From NCBI GenBank assembly GCA_028871175.1, contig JAGWNU010000003.1, positions 1 through 59,954 on the forward strand: 59,954 nt of DNA, given 5' to 3'. The notes under the pieces are model-generated. The model had not been told where the DNA came from. It was given only the letters and a program-made list of their open reading frames with translations, and did not search any database. Made by a program: the position numbers and the translations under genes. This document shows, piece by piece, positions 8,208 to 15,987 of this stretch (positions are counted from its first letter, which is position 1; each line of letters opens with the position of its first letter). Source of the DNA: Burkholderiaceae bacterium (GTDB lineage Bacteria; Pseudomonadota; Gammaproteobacteria; Burkholderiales; Burkholderiaceae).

Positions 8208-9041
8208 TCAGGTACCGTCTGCCACGGGCACGTACAGCACCATGCGCAGGCGCGGGTCTTCCACGACCGGCAGGCCGATGTAGTCGTAGCGCACGATCCT
8301 GCCGCCGGACGTGCGGATCAGCTTGTGCTCCGCGCGCTGGGCGCGCACCTCGTGCTGGCGCCACCAGGTGTCGAACTCACGGCTGCTGGTGCGCAGGCGG
8401 TCGACCAACGCCACGAGCAGCGGATCGTCCGCATGCGGGTCGTAGACGGCGCGGAACTTCGCCAGCATGCGGCGCGCCTCGTTCTCCCACTCGACGAAGC
8501 GCTCGCGCGCGTTGGCGTAGAGAAACATGTAGACCAGCGCGTTGCGGTCTTCCGCCGGCATCGTGCCGAAATCCATGAACAGCTGCGAGGCCGCGTCGTT
8601 CCAGCACAGCAGGTCGGTGCGGTAGCTGCGTACGTGGGCGGGCAGATCCATGCACGCCACGGCACGGCGCAAGACGTCGGGCACCGCCTCGGCCGGTGAG
8701 CGCCCGGCCACCCCCGTAAACGCCGCCTCCGCCCGCGCCAGGCCCCGCATGTGCGCGCGCTCATCCGACGACAGGCGCAGCGCGCGGCCGATCGCCTCGA
8801 TCGTCGCCACCGAGGGCCGCACGTCGCGCCCTTGCTCGATGCGCACATACCAGTCGATGCTGATATTGGCCAGTTGCGCGACCTCCTCGCGGCGCAGCCC
8901 AGCAGTGCGACGGCGTCCTCCGCCCTCAGGCAGGCCCACGTCCAACGGGCGCAACTGGCCACGGCGGCTGCGCAGGAACTCGCCCAGCTCGTTACGCGGC
9001 GCGGCGGCAATGTGGGAAAGCTCGGGAGTGAAATCGTCCAT
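8208..9041 (-). CDS. XRE-family regulator with MmyB-like ligand domain
   Basis: 277 residues from the ATG at 9041 (MDDFTPELSH); an alternative Met lies at 9056. The N-terminal helix-turn-helix spans about 20-90 (TAGLRREEVAQLANISIDWY, then EQGRDVRPS). The C-terminal half is the MmyB-like domain (LLCWNDAASQLF, then FVEWENEARRMLAKFRAVY), proposed to bind a small, perhaps fatty-acid, ligand. The gene is divergent from an MFS exporter 125 bp away, the classic layout of a local repressor controlling a drug or metabolite efflux pump. Confidence 0.92.
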   Translation of the reverse strand: MDDFTPELSHIAAAPRNELGEFLRSRRGQLRPLDVGLPEGGGRRRTAGLRREEVAQLANISIDWYVRIEQGRDVRPSVATIEAIGRALRLSSDERAHMRGLARAEAAFTGVAGRSPAEAVPDVLRRAVACMDLPAHVRSYRTDLLCWNDAASQLFMDFGTMPAEDRNALVYMFLYANARERFVEWENEARRMLAKFRAVYDPHADDPLLVALVDRLRTSSREFDTWWRQHEVRAQRAEHKLIRTSGGRIVRYDYIGLPVVEDPRLRMVLYVPVADGT

Positions 9042-9086
9042 GGCGGCATTACACACGACAGCGTGTGCGGGTGGGAGGGACAGCTC

Positions 9087-9105
9087 AATCCTAGGTTAAT
9101 CCTAG
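9087..9105. promoter_or_regulatory. Candidate operator between XRE regulator and MFS exporter
   Basis: AATCCTAG occurs twice (9087-9094 and 9098-9105), 11 bp apart start to start. Together they also form the near-palindrome CTAGGTTAATCCTAG (12 of 15 positions symmetric). A direct and inverted repeat in a divergent spacer is a typical binding site for the adjacent HTH regulator. That assignment is inference. Confidence 0.55.
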
Positions 9106-9165
9106 CTCTGAATCGAATCTGTCCGGGCATCTACGCTGGCTCCAGTCCTCTTCCAGGAGCCCATC

Positions 9166-10635
9166 GTGATCCACGCTTCCCCTGTTTCGCAACCATCAGA
9201 CACGCGCCGCCGCTGGCTTGCCTTTGGCGTGATGGTGACGGCGCAATTCATGTTCATCGTCGATGCGTTCATCGCCAATGTGGCGATCCCGAGCATCCGG
9301 ACCAGCCTGCACGCCACCCCGGCGCAACTGGAGGGCGTACTGGCCATCTACCAGCTCGGCTACGCGATCCTGCTCATCACGGGCGGGCGGCTGGGCGACC
9401 TGTTCGGGCGGCGGCGGGTGTTCCTGCTGGGCCTGATCGCCTTCACTGCCACATCGGCCGGATGCGGCCTGGCAGGCAGCGCCGCCGCGCTCATCGGCTG
9501 GCGCTTTGCGCAGGGACTCTCTGCCGCGATGCTGGTGCCGCAGGTGCTGGCCAGCATCCAGGCGCTGTTCACCGGAGCAGAACGTGACCGCGCGCTGTCG
9601 ATCTTCGGGCTGGTGATGGGTACCGGCGGCGCGGCCGGGTTGCTGGTGGGCGGCGCACTCACCAGCGCCGACATCGCCGGGCTTGGCTGGCGCTCGGCTT
9701 TCCTGATCAACGTGCCGGTGGGCGTGGCGGCCGCGCTGCTGGGCTGGCGGTGGATTCCCCGCCCGACCGCAGCCGTCGCAGAGGTGCATCTCGACACCGC
9801 CGGCGTCGCGTGGATGGCGGTCAGCGTGGCCGCGGTTCTGGTGCCCCTGCTGTTCGGCCGCGAACTGCACTGGCCAGCGTGGATCCTGGCGTTGCTTGCC
9901 GTGGGCGTGGTGGGCATTGCGACCTTCCAGCGGCTCGAAGCACGCGTCGATCGCGCGGGTGGCACGCCCTTGCTGCCGCCTTCGCTGCTGCAGCATCGCG
10001 CGTTCATGACAGGCCTGACAGCGTCCGGCCTCCACTACATCGGCATGATGGCGTTCTTTCTTGTGATGACGCTGTACCTGCAGAACGCGCGACAGCTCTC
10101 GGCCCTGCACGTCGGCGTTGCGATGCTGCCGCTGGCCCTTGCGTTTCTCATCACCTCTCGCCTGGCCAACACGCTGGTGCGTCGTCACGGTATGCGAGCC
10201 ATGCTGGCAGGGTTGGGCATCATGGCGCTGGGGCTGCTGGTGCTGCTCGCAGGCTTCGGCACCGACTGGGCGCACCCCGCCGCCCCGGGCATGGCGCGCA
10301 TCTGCCTCGCGCTGACGCTGTATGGCGCGGGGCAGGGGCTGGTGGTGGTTCCGCTGATCGGCCTGGTGCTGACCGGCGTGGCGCGCACCCAGGCCGGCGC
10401 AGCGGCGGGGCTGCTGATCACGGTGCAGCAACTGGCGGGCGCACTGGGCGTCGCCTGTATCGGCGCGTTGTATTTCACGTTCGCCGCCAACGGCAGCGCC
10501 GCCGGCATGACGCGCGGGGCCATGGCCGGATGCCTCGCCATGCTGGCGGCGCTGGGCGCGGCAGCGGTTGGCTTCGCCCGCCTGGGCGCAGAGCAACGAC
10601 TGATGGCCGCCGCGAGCGCAGCGAGCCCAGCCTGA
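9166..10635 (+). CDS. DHA2-family (14-TM) MFS efflux transporter
   Basis: 489 residues from a GTG at 9166, preceded by AGGAG. Motif A is visible as GGRLGDLFGRRRVFLLG, and the first helix has the DHA2-type FIVDAFIANVAIPSI. Length and hydrophobicity fit 14 membrane segments. The family (EmrB/QacA) exports drugs and toxic metabolites by proton antiport across the inner membrane. No EmrA-type adaptor or outer-membrane factor is adjacent, so it probably works alone in the inner membrane. Likely controlled by the divergent XRE/MmyB regulator. Confidence 0.93.
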   Translation: MIHASPVSQPSDTRRRWLAFGVMVTAQFMFIVDAFIANVAIPSIRTSLHATPAQLEGVLAIYQLGYAILLITGGRLGDLFGRRRVFLLGLIAFTATSAGCGLAGSAAALIGWRFAQGLSAAMLVPQVLASIQALFTGAERDRALSIFGLVMGTGGAAGLLVGGALTSADIAGLGWRSAFLINVPVGVAAALLGWRWIPRPTAAVAEVHLDTAGVAWMAVSVAAVLVPLLFGRELHWPAWILALLAVGVVGIATFQRLEARVDRAGGTPLLPPSLLQHRAFMTGLTASGLHYIGMMAFFLVMTLYLQNARQLSALHVGVAMLPLALAFLITSRLANTLVRRHGMRAMLAGLGIMALGLLVLLAGFGTDWAHPAAPGMARICLALTLYGAGQGLVVVPLIGLVLTGVARTQAGAAAGLLITVQQLAGALGVACIGALYFTFAANGSAAGMTRGAMAGCLAMLAALGAAAVGFARLGAEQRLMAAASAASPA

Positions 10636-10783
10636 ACGTCAGGCGCACCAGCGGTTGCACGCCAATCCGCCGATTCGATACCGCGGCGCGCGACACAAGC
10701 GCGCCGCGATGCATTGATCGGCCCGGGCGGGCGCGCCACACTCCCGCGCGATACGCTTTGCATCGTCCGCCTTCCCTCTCCAC

Positions 10784-11572
10784 ATGGCCACCGTGTCTTC
10801 GCTTCGCGCCGCTGCGTCGGCTGCATCGGCTGCTCCGCCCCGCATCGCTCTTGCTCGCCGCGTTGCCGCCGAAGGCATCGGCACGGCGATGCTGATCGCC
10901 GTCGTCATCGGCTCGGGCATTCACGCGCATCGCCTCTCAGGTGGTGACGCCACCTGGACCCTGCTCGCGCAGTCACTGGCAGGCGGCGCCGGGCTATTTG
11001 CGTTGCTGACGATATTCGGGCCGGTGTCCGGAGCCCATCTGAATCCGGCGGTCACGCTATCGGCCGTGCTGAAGGGCCGCCTGCGAGGCGATGAGGCGCT
11101 GGCATATGTGGTCGGCCAATTGGCGGGGGCCGCACTCGGCGTAGCCGCCGCGCACGCCATGTATGGCATGCCGGCATGGGCGGTTGGCACGCATGCGCTG
11201 TCGGGCTCAGCGCTATGGTGGAGCGAGGCGCTCGCAACATTCGGGCTGATCGGCGTGGGCATTGCCTGCGGGCGCCACGCGCCCGGACAATTGCCGCTCG
11301 CGGTGGCCGCCTACATCGCCGCGGGGTACTGGTTCACAGCGTCGTCGTCGCTCGCCAACCCGGCGCTGGCACTGGCTTGCGTGCTGACGGACGGCCCTTC
11401 CGGCATCCGTCCCGGCGACGCAGCGGGCTACATGCTGGCGCAACTTGCGGGCACGCTGTTGGCCACGCCGCTCTTCACCTGGCTGGTGGGCGGTGAGACC
11501 ACGAACACCTCTGCCGCTGCGGGCGCGCCCGCTCCAACGCTGCCGATGCCAGCGCGCCGCCGGGCCGGGTAA
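10784..11572 (+). CDS. MIP (aquaporin) family channel with atypical selectivity filter
   Basis: 262 residues, six membrane segments and two half-helices. The first NPA is at 87-89 (GAHLNPAVTLS) and the second at 192-194 (SLANPALALA). The residue after the second NPA is L195, where water and glycerol channels nearly always have the arginine of the aromatic/arginine filter. The selectivity is therefore probably altered. The C-terminus ends in a Pro/Ala-rich, basic tail. Members of similar sequence are often near arsenic genes, but none are seen here. It converges on the response regulator gene with a 15 bp gap. Confidence 0.85.
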   Translation: MATVSSLRAAASAASAAPPRIALARRVAAEGIGTAMLIAVVIGSGIHAHRLSGGDATWTLLAQSLAGGAGLFALLTIFGPVSGAHLNPAVTLSAVLKGRLRGDEALAYVVGQLAGAALGVAAAHAMYGMPAWAVGTHALSGSALWWSEALATFGLIGVGIACGRHAPGQLPLAVAAYIAAGYWFTASSSLANPALALACVLTDGPSGIRPGDAAGYMLAQLAGTLLATPLFTWLVGGETTNTSAAAGAPAPTLPMPARRRAG

Positions 11573-11587
11573 TGCGCGCGATCGCTG

Positions 11588-12235
11588 TCAGCGCGGGAAG
11601 GGCACGCCGCTGGCGCGGACGTACTGGAACAGTTCGGTCTCTCGGGCCAGCCCGAGCTTGCGCAGCGCTGCCGCCTTCTGCGTGCTGACAGTCTTGACGC
11701 TCGAGCCGAACCTGCGGGCGATTTCCGATACAGGCATGCCGCTGACATAGAGACGGACGACCTCGCGCTCGCGCGCGCTCAGCACCAGCGGGGCATCCCG
11801 CTCATTGATCGGGAATCCCGCGCCTTCGAGGATGCGCGGGCTGTAGTACGACGCGCCACGGGCAGCGGCATGGATGGCGTGGCCGACGTGCATCAGCTCG
11901 TCGCGCTTGCTCACGAAGCCTGCCACGCCGATCTGGCGCATGGTGCGCAGCAGCGCGGGATTGCTCACCATCGTGCAGGCCACGACCGCGGGCGCTGGGT
12001 GCTGCTTGCGCACCCGCGCGAGCAACTGCATGCCGTCGTAGGCGGGGTCGCCGTTCAGGTTGAAATCGGTGACGATCACATCGCAGCCGATGTGGTCAAG
12101 CACGTGCACGAGCTCGCGGCCATCATGCGCCTGCGCAACGACGCGCAGTTGCGGAAACCGTGCAATGGCAGCCATCAGCCCGATCAGGATCACAGGATGA
12201 TCATCCGCCACCACGACCGACAGAAAAGGGGGCAT
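11588..12235 (-). CDS. NarL/FixJ-type response regulator
   Basis: 215 residues. The receiver domain (1-125) has acidic pocket residues D11/D12 (VVADDHPVIL) and phosphoacceptor D57 (VIVTDFNLNGD). The LuxR helix-turn-helix is at 148-210 (LSAREREVVRLYVSGMPVSE, then IARRFGSSVKTVSTQKAAAL). No histidine kinase is adjacent. The next genes upstream on the same strand are a 69-residue hypothetical and a REC-EAL protein, suggesting one signalling unit related to cyclic-di-GMP. Its kinase must be encoded elsewhere. Confidence 0.92.
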   Translation of the reverse strand: MPPFLSVVVADDHPVILIGLMAAIARFPQLRVVAQAHDGRELVHVLDHIGCDVIVTDFNLNGDPAYDGMQLLARVRKQHPAPAVVACTMVSNPALLRTMRQIGVAGFVSKRDELMHVGHAIHAAARGASYYSPRILEGAGFPINERDAPLVLSAREREVVRLYVSGMPVSEIARRFGSSVKTVSTQKAAALRKLGLARETELFQYVRASGVPFPR

Positions 12236-12243
12236 GTGGCGCG

Positions 12244-12453
12244 TCAGGGATGTGCACGTTGTCCGCTGCCTTCCGCCTGATGCCGCCAGGCATCGACCAG
12301 GGCGCGGCGCTGCGAGGGAGATGCAAACACGAAGCGGTCGATCTGCGAGAGCACCGTCGCCCGGGACGCCGCATCCAGCTTGGCGAACATCAGCAGCATG
12401 GGATAGATCGGAGCCGTCATGGCGTGAGGAGGACAGATGAAAGAGTCGTCCAT
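12244..12453 (-). CDS. Small hypothetical protein upstream of response regulator
   Basis: 69 residues, ending eight bases before the response-regulator start, with an in-frame internal Met (MTAPIYPMLLMFAKLDAASR) that may be the true start at 12420. The sequence is amphipathic and helical (ATVLSQIDRFVFASPSQRRA). I do not recognise a family. Tight spacing and compatible codon use favour a real gene that is translationally coupled to the regulator. It could be a small modulator of the two-component output, but that is only inference. Confidence 0.5.
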   Translation of the reverse strand: MDDSFICPPHAMTAPIYPMLLMFAKLDAASRATVLSQIDRFVFASPSQRRALVDAWRHQAEGSGQRAHP

Positions 12454-12580
12454 ACCTTACGCACCCGGGCTTCCTGCGGGCATCAGCGATTTCTGACTTT
12501 CCGGGCCCTGTAACCTTTCGGGGCAGAAGCCGTTTCAGTCAGGGCTGCGAGAAACTGAATGCCGCTGCCGCATGGCGGCG

Positions 12581-13795
12581 CTAGCCGCCCGCTTGCACAT
12601 GCGCCAGGAACGCCGTGGTCGACAGCGGCGCCGCCCACAGGTAGCCCTGGCCGGTTGCGCAACCGAGCGCGCGCAAGGTCTGGCGTTGCGCGTCGGTCTC
12701 CACCCCTTCCGCGATGCACTCGAGATGCAGCGTGCGGGCCAGTTCGATCATGGTTCGGCAGATGACGCCGCTCTGGCTGCTCAGGTCGACGGCAGCCGTG
12801 AACGACCGGTCGATCTTGAGAATCGTGAAGGGCAGGTCAGCCAGCAGCTTGAGCGTGGCGATGCCGACACCAAAATCGTCGATGGCCAGCGGATGACCCA
12901 ACAGGCGCAACCGGTTGAGCGCGATGGCGAGCTGCGTGGCGTCAGGCACCGGTGAGTCTTCGGTCAGCTCGATCGTGATGGCGCCCGGCGAGATGCGCGC
13001 CTCGCGCACGGTGGCATCGATGCGCTCGACGGTGCCGGGGCGGCTGAGCGTGGCTGCGGACGCGTTCACGCCAATCGACACCGGGTGCTCTTGCGCGGCC
13101 AGTGCGTGCTGTACGCGCACGCAATGGTCGAGCACATGGAAAAACAGGCCATCTGCCAGCCCCAGCGCCTCCAGGCGCGGCACGAAGGCCGCAGGAGACA
13201 CTCGCCCATGCACCGGATGCAGCCAGCGGCACAGCGCCTCGGCACCGGCAATCTGGTTGCTGGCCAAGTCATGCTGTGGCTGCAACACCACCTCGATCTG
13301 CTCAGGCGTTTCGTGGATGAGCGCGGCGAGTTCGTCGTCGGAAAACTGCGGCGGGCTGTCTTGCACCGAGGAGACCGGTTCGCGCTCGCGGGCGGCGGCG
13401 GCCTCCAGCAAGGGCAGCACGTGCGCCGGTCGCAGTGGCTTGTGGATACCATGCGGACGCTTCAGACCGATCGCATCGGCCAGGCTCACATGCGACTCGA
13501 CGATCGGCGCATCCATGGCGCTGACCCACGCCCACACGGGCGACTGCCTCGGAAACACCTGACCGTCGCGCAGCCGCAGTTGCGCCATCAGTTCGGGGCC
13601 GTTCATGCCGGGCATGTCGATGTCGCACAGCACGAGGTCGACATGGCAGAGCTGGAGCAGGTAGAGCGCCTCGCGGCCGTCGCAGGCTGTCAGTATCTGC
13701 TGCACGCCCAGCGTATGGAGCAGTTGCCGGGCGGCAGCCCGTTGCACCGGATGGTCGTCGACCACCAGCACGGCGAGTTGCGCGAAACCTTCCAT
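12581..13795 (-). CDS. REC-EAL protein, cyclic-di-GMP phosphodiesterase
   Basis: 404 residues. The receiver domain (about 8-125) has D13/D14 (VVDDHPVQRA) and phosphoacceptor D58 (LCDIDMPGMNG). The EAL domain (about 150-395) keeps the catalytic set: GAEALCRW for EAL, N in GVNASA, E in IELTED, the DD of AIDDFG, K in LKIDRS, E in CIAEGVET and Q in GQGYLW. It is thus probably an active enzyme cleaving c-di-GMP to pGpG under phosphorylation control. A GGDEF cyclase is encoded 8 kb away. Transcripts from the sRNA/terminator region upstream read toward this gene. Confidence 0.93.
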   Translation of the reverse strand: MEGFAQLAVLVVDDHPVQRAAARQLLHTLGVQQILTACDGREALYLLQLCHVDLVLCDIDMPGMNGPELMAQLRLRDGQVFPRQSPVWAWVSAMDAPIVESHVSLADAIGLKRPHGIHKPLRPAHVLPLLEAAAAREREPVSSVQDSPPQFSDDELAALIHETPEQIEVVLQPQHDLASNQIAGAEALCRWLHPVHGRVSPAAFVPRLEALGLADGLFFHVLDHCVRVQHALAAQEHPVSIGVNASAATLSRPGTVERIDATVREARISPGAITIELTEDSPVPDATQLAIALNRLRLLGHPLAIDDFGVGIATLKLLADLPFTILKIDRSFTAAVDLSSQSGVICRTMIELARTLHLECIAEGVETDAQRQTLRALGCATGQGYLWAAPLSTTAFLAHVQAGG

Positions 13796-13910
13796 CGGCC
13801 ACTCCTTGTCGTCAGTATCGGGGGCGGATCACATCCCGCCCGCGCCATGTCACATCCGCCGCGAGCCATCATTGAAGCACCGCGCGGTGCCGTTGTCAGG
13901 CACGGGCGCC

Positions 13911-13950
13911 AAAAAAAACAAAGCCCGCGCAGCTTTTCAACTGCGCGGGC
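13911..13950 (-). terminator. Intrinsic terminator C of the sRNA-rich region
   Basis: On the minus strand GCCCGCGCAG and CTGCGCGGGC pair perfectly (10 bp, eight-base loop) and are followed by TTTG and then eight T. There is no T-run on the plus strand, so it stops minus-strand transcripts. No recognised gene ends here. It may end a short RNA of its own or stop read-through before the REC-EAL gene. Confidence 0.85.
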
Positions 13951-14025
13951 CTTGAGCGATTCCCCCAACCTTTTGAGCATCCGGAGCCGGTGTCGACGGC
14001 GCCGGGATGCAGGAAATCGTGCCCG

Positions 14026-14091
14026 AAAAAAATGAAGCCCGCAACAGGGGCGGGCTCAAAAGGGGGGGAGTGCTCTCTAAAGAGAGAGCAC
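14026..14091 (-). ncRNA. Candidate short RNA B: C-rich hairpin plus terminator
   Basis: On the minus strand GTGCTCTC-TCTTTA-GAGAGCAC forms a perfect 8 bp hairpin (plus coordinates 14070-14091). A seven-C tract and TTTTG follow, then the terminator AGCCCGC-N7-GCGGGCT with seven T after TCA (14026-14056). Upstream, ACACCCCTCC is also anti-Shine-Dalgarno-like. I see no clear promoter, so it may be processed from a longer transcript or be the 3' end of an unrecognised small gene. Ends are approximate. Confidence 0.5.
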
Positions 14092-14404
14092 GGTGAAGTT
14101 TAGTGGAGGGGTGTTTGTCAGACTGTCCGGCCTTCGCCGAATCGCTTGTAGGACAAAAACTGACGCAGATCCGCGATGTTAGCCACATAAAGCGCGCGGT
14201 TACGCCCAGGTTCGGGACGGAAAGGTGATTCAAACGGCGCATTGAGCACCTGGACGGCACGCGGGGAAAGGCGATGGAATCCCGCTTCGAATCGTGCGCT
14301 TGAAAAATGAGCTCGTTGCTGCCGGGCAACGCCACGACGCCGCCCGCAACGGAAATCAGCGTAGCCGGGATCGGCTGGGAGGCAAGTCGGCGAATCCGCC
14401 GCGC

Positions 14405-14468
14405 CAAAGAAAAAAGCCCGAGCACCAGGTGCTCGGGCCACAATCCACCAAGGAGGGTGGAGGAGACA
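14405..14468 (-). ncRNA. Short sRNA A with CUCCUU-loop hairpin and strong terminator
   Basis: Predicted transcript of about 60 nt on the minus strand, starting near 14468. It begins GUCUCC and forms hairpin UCCACC-CUCCUU-GGUGGA (14444-14461), whose loop is complementary to Shine-Dalgarno sequences. After AUUGUGG comes the terminator GCCCGAGCAC-CUG-GUGCUCGGGC (14416-14438) followed by six U. The architecture matches families of short sRNAs with pyrimidine-rich, SD-complementary loops described in alpha- and betaproteobacteria. I cannot verify membership. Nothing protein-coding fits here. Confidence 0.82.
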
Positions 14469-14474
14469 GTTCCT

Positions 14475-14503
14475 ACTATAGCGAATGCTTTGCTGCGTTG
14501 CAA
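14475..14503 (-). promoter_or_regulatory. Sigma70 promoter of sRNA A
   Basis: On the minus strand TTGCAA (14503-14498), a 17 bp spacer and TATAGT (14480-14475) match the sigma70 consensus well, and the predicted start 7 nt later gives the sRNA described above. In a genome this GC-rich such a match is rarely accidental. Confidence 0.8.
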
Positions 14504-14693
14504 TAACGTAGAACTACGTAACGCAGCAATGCGTTGTCAGGGCGCCACGGACGACGGAAACGATTGCAGTCGTCACATTATGACGCGACGCAGCAAACAC
14601 CGCCGCCACCCCGAAAATCCGGCCTCCTGCGGCTATACGGCTTTCAAAGGCAAAGCACGCGGCGAAAGTATTCACTAACTCACGTTCACCAGC

Positions 14694-15500
14694 TTAAAAC
14701 GCCGGCAAGATCGCGCCCTTGAACTGGGTGTCGATGAACTGGCGCACCGTCTCCGATTGGTACGCGTGCACGAGCGTCTTCACCCACGGCTGGTTCCGGT
14801 CCTTCTCGCGCACGGCGATCAGGTTGGCGTATGGCCCCTGGCGGTCTTCCAGTGCGATGGCATCCTTGGCCGGCGTCAGGCCGTTCTTGACCGCGTAGTC
14901 CGTGTTGATCGAAGCGGCGTCCAGGTCATCCAGCGAGCGCGGCAGCTGCGCCGAATCCAGCTCGATCAGCTTGATCTTCTTCGGGTTCTCGACCACGTCA
15001 CGCGGTGTCGCATTGTTGCCGTTCGTGCCGGCGCCCGCCTTGAGCTTGATCACGCCCGCCTTCTGCAGCAGAAGCAGCGCGCGGTTGCCGTTGGACGGAT
15101 CGTTCTGGATGCCGACCTTGGCGCCTTCCTTGAGCTGCGCGAGCGACTTGATCTTCTTCGAGTAAAAGCCCATCGGCGCCACGTAGGTCAGGCCCACGTT
15201 GACGATCTTGTAGCCGCGCGCCTTGATCTGGCCATCGAGGAAGGGCTGGTGCTGGAAGCCGTTGGCATCCAGGTCGCCGGCGTCGAGCGCGGGGTTGGGC
15301 TGGGCGTAATCGTTGAACTCGATGATCTTGACGTCCAGGCCGTCCTTCCTGGCGACCTTCTGCACGACTTCCCAGATCTGCGCATCGGGGCCGCTCATGG
15401 TGCCGAGCTTGATCTGTCTGGTATCGGCGTTGGCGGCGGCGGCAACGGCAAGCGCAATGGCCGGTAGGGCCACGCGCGCAAGACGGGAAAAGAGAGACAT
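14694..15500 (-). CDS. metQ: MetQ/NlpA-family substrate-binding protein
   Basis: 268 residues with a cleavable signal peptide (about 1-25, ending AANADTRQ) and no lipobox cysteine, so probably a soluble periplasmic form. The family signature is clear: KLGTMSGPDAQIWEVVQKVA, FNDYAQPNPALDAGDLDANG and FQHQPFLD. MetQ binds D/L-methionine or methionine-containing peptides for the MetNI ABC importer. No metN or metI lies in the window, so this is a detached copy that must use an importer encoded elsewhere or bind another ligand. A GGAG-type site precedes the start. The nearest minus-strand terminator downstream belongs to the sRNA. Confidence 0.9.
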   Translation of the reverse strand: MSLFSRLARVALPAIALAVAAAANADTRQIKLGTMSGPDAQIWEVVQKVARKDGLDVKIIEFNDYAQPNPALDAGDLDANGFQHQPFLDGQIKARGYKIVNVGLTYVAPMGFYSKKIKSLAQLKEGAKVGIQNDPSNGNRALLLLQKAGVIKLKAGAGTNGNNATPRDVVENPKKIKLIELDSAQLPRSLDDLDAASINTDYAVKNGLTPAKDAIALEDRQGPYANLIAVREKDRNQPWVKTLVHAYQSETVRQFIDTQFKGAILPAF

Positions 15501-15987
15501 GGAGAAACCTCGTGGATCGTGTCGTCAATGAAATCCGCCCGCGGGTAGCGGGCGGGTGACGCGATCCTGTCATAGGGTCGCGCGCGACAGAACGACAATT
15601 TCGGCATGTCCATATGCCCCGCAACAGGGCAAAGCTTGGGCAGGGGACGCCGGCCTCCAGCCAAGGCTCGGCTTCGCAAGGTCCGCTGCACGAACCGGTC
15701 TGCGGCACCATCATCCATGCCCCCGACGAGGGCTCATCGGCATTGCAGCAACGGCGATCGCTCCCTATGCTGCGGGCATGACCCCGCGCTGGACTGCGGC
15801 CTGCTGCTGGCCGACCGCCCGCACGCCAGGATGCAACGGCGCGCGATGGCGTCGAATGGCGCCAGGCCGGTTTCGGACTCGACCGCAATGTGGGCTCGCG
15901 CGCCTTGGTGCCACCGTTCACGTGCTCGACGAGGGTCGCGCCACTGCGCCATACCGGAAACGCTGATTCACGCTGTGAGACACCACC
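15501..15987. other. Intergenic region, no gene supported
   Basis: The 487 bp between metQ and chrA contain several open frames, but none with a ribosome binding site, natural-looking composition or a recognisable family. The frame rich in DCGLLLADRPHARMQ could be a decayed gene fragment. I see no terminator or operator I can defend. Confidence 0.5.

Larger units (their letters stand above)
13796..14693. other. Gene-poor region with three minus-strand terminators and sRNA candidates
   Basis: About 900 bp between the REC-EAL gene and metQ contain no protein gene I can support. The stretch holds a sigma70 promoter and short sRNA (about 14405-14503), a second hairpin pair with terminator (14026-14091) and a third terminator (13911-13950), all on the minus strand. 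Between the first and second lies a frame ending at 14118 whose last 43 codons look coding-like (ESPFRPEPGRNRALYVANI, then FLSYKRFGEGRTV). It has no ATG or ribosome binding site, so I do not call a gene. Confidence 0.6.

Noticed and set aside
9196-10596. 466-codon minus-strand open frame opposite the MFS gene
   Set aside because: Gln/Arg/His-rich composition typical of antisense frames in GC-rich genes; the plus strand is a clear transporter.
13911-13980. Possible leader peptide MLKRLGESLKARAVEKLRGL overlapping terminator C
   Set aside because: The ATG has no Shine-Dalgarno, the frame runs through the terminator stem and T-run, and helix-like composition is expected from a GC-rich stem.
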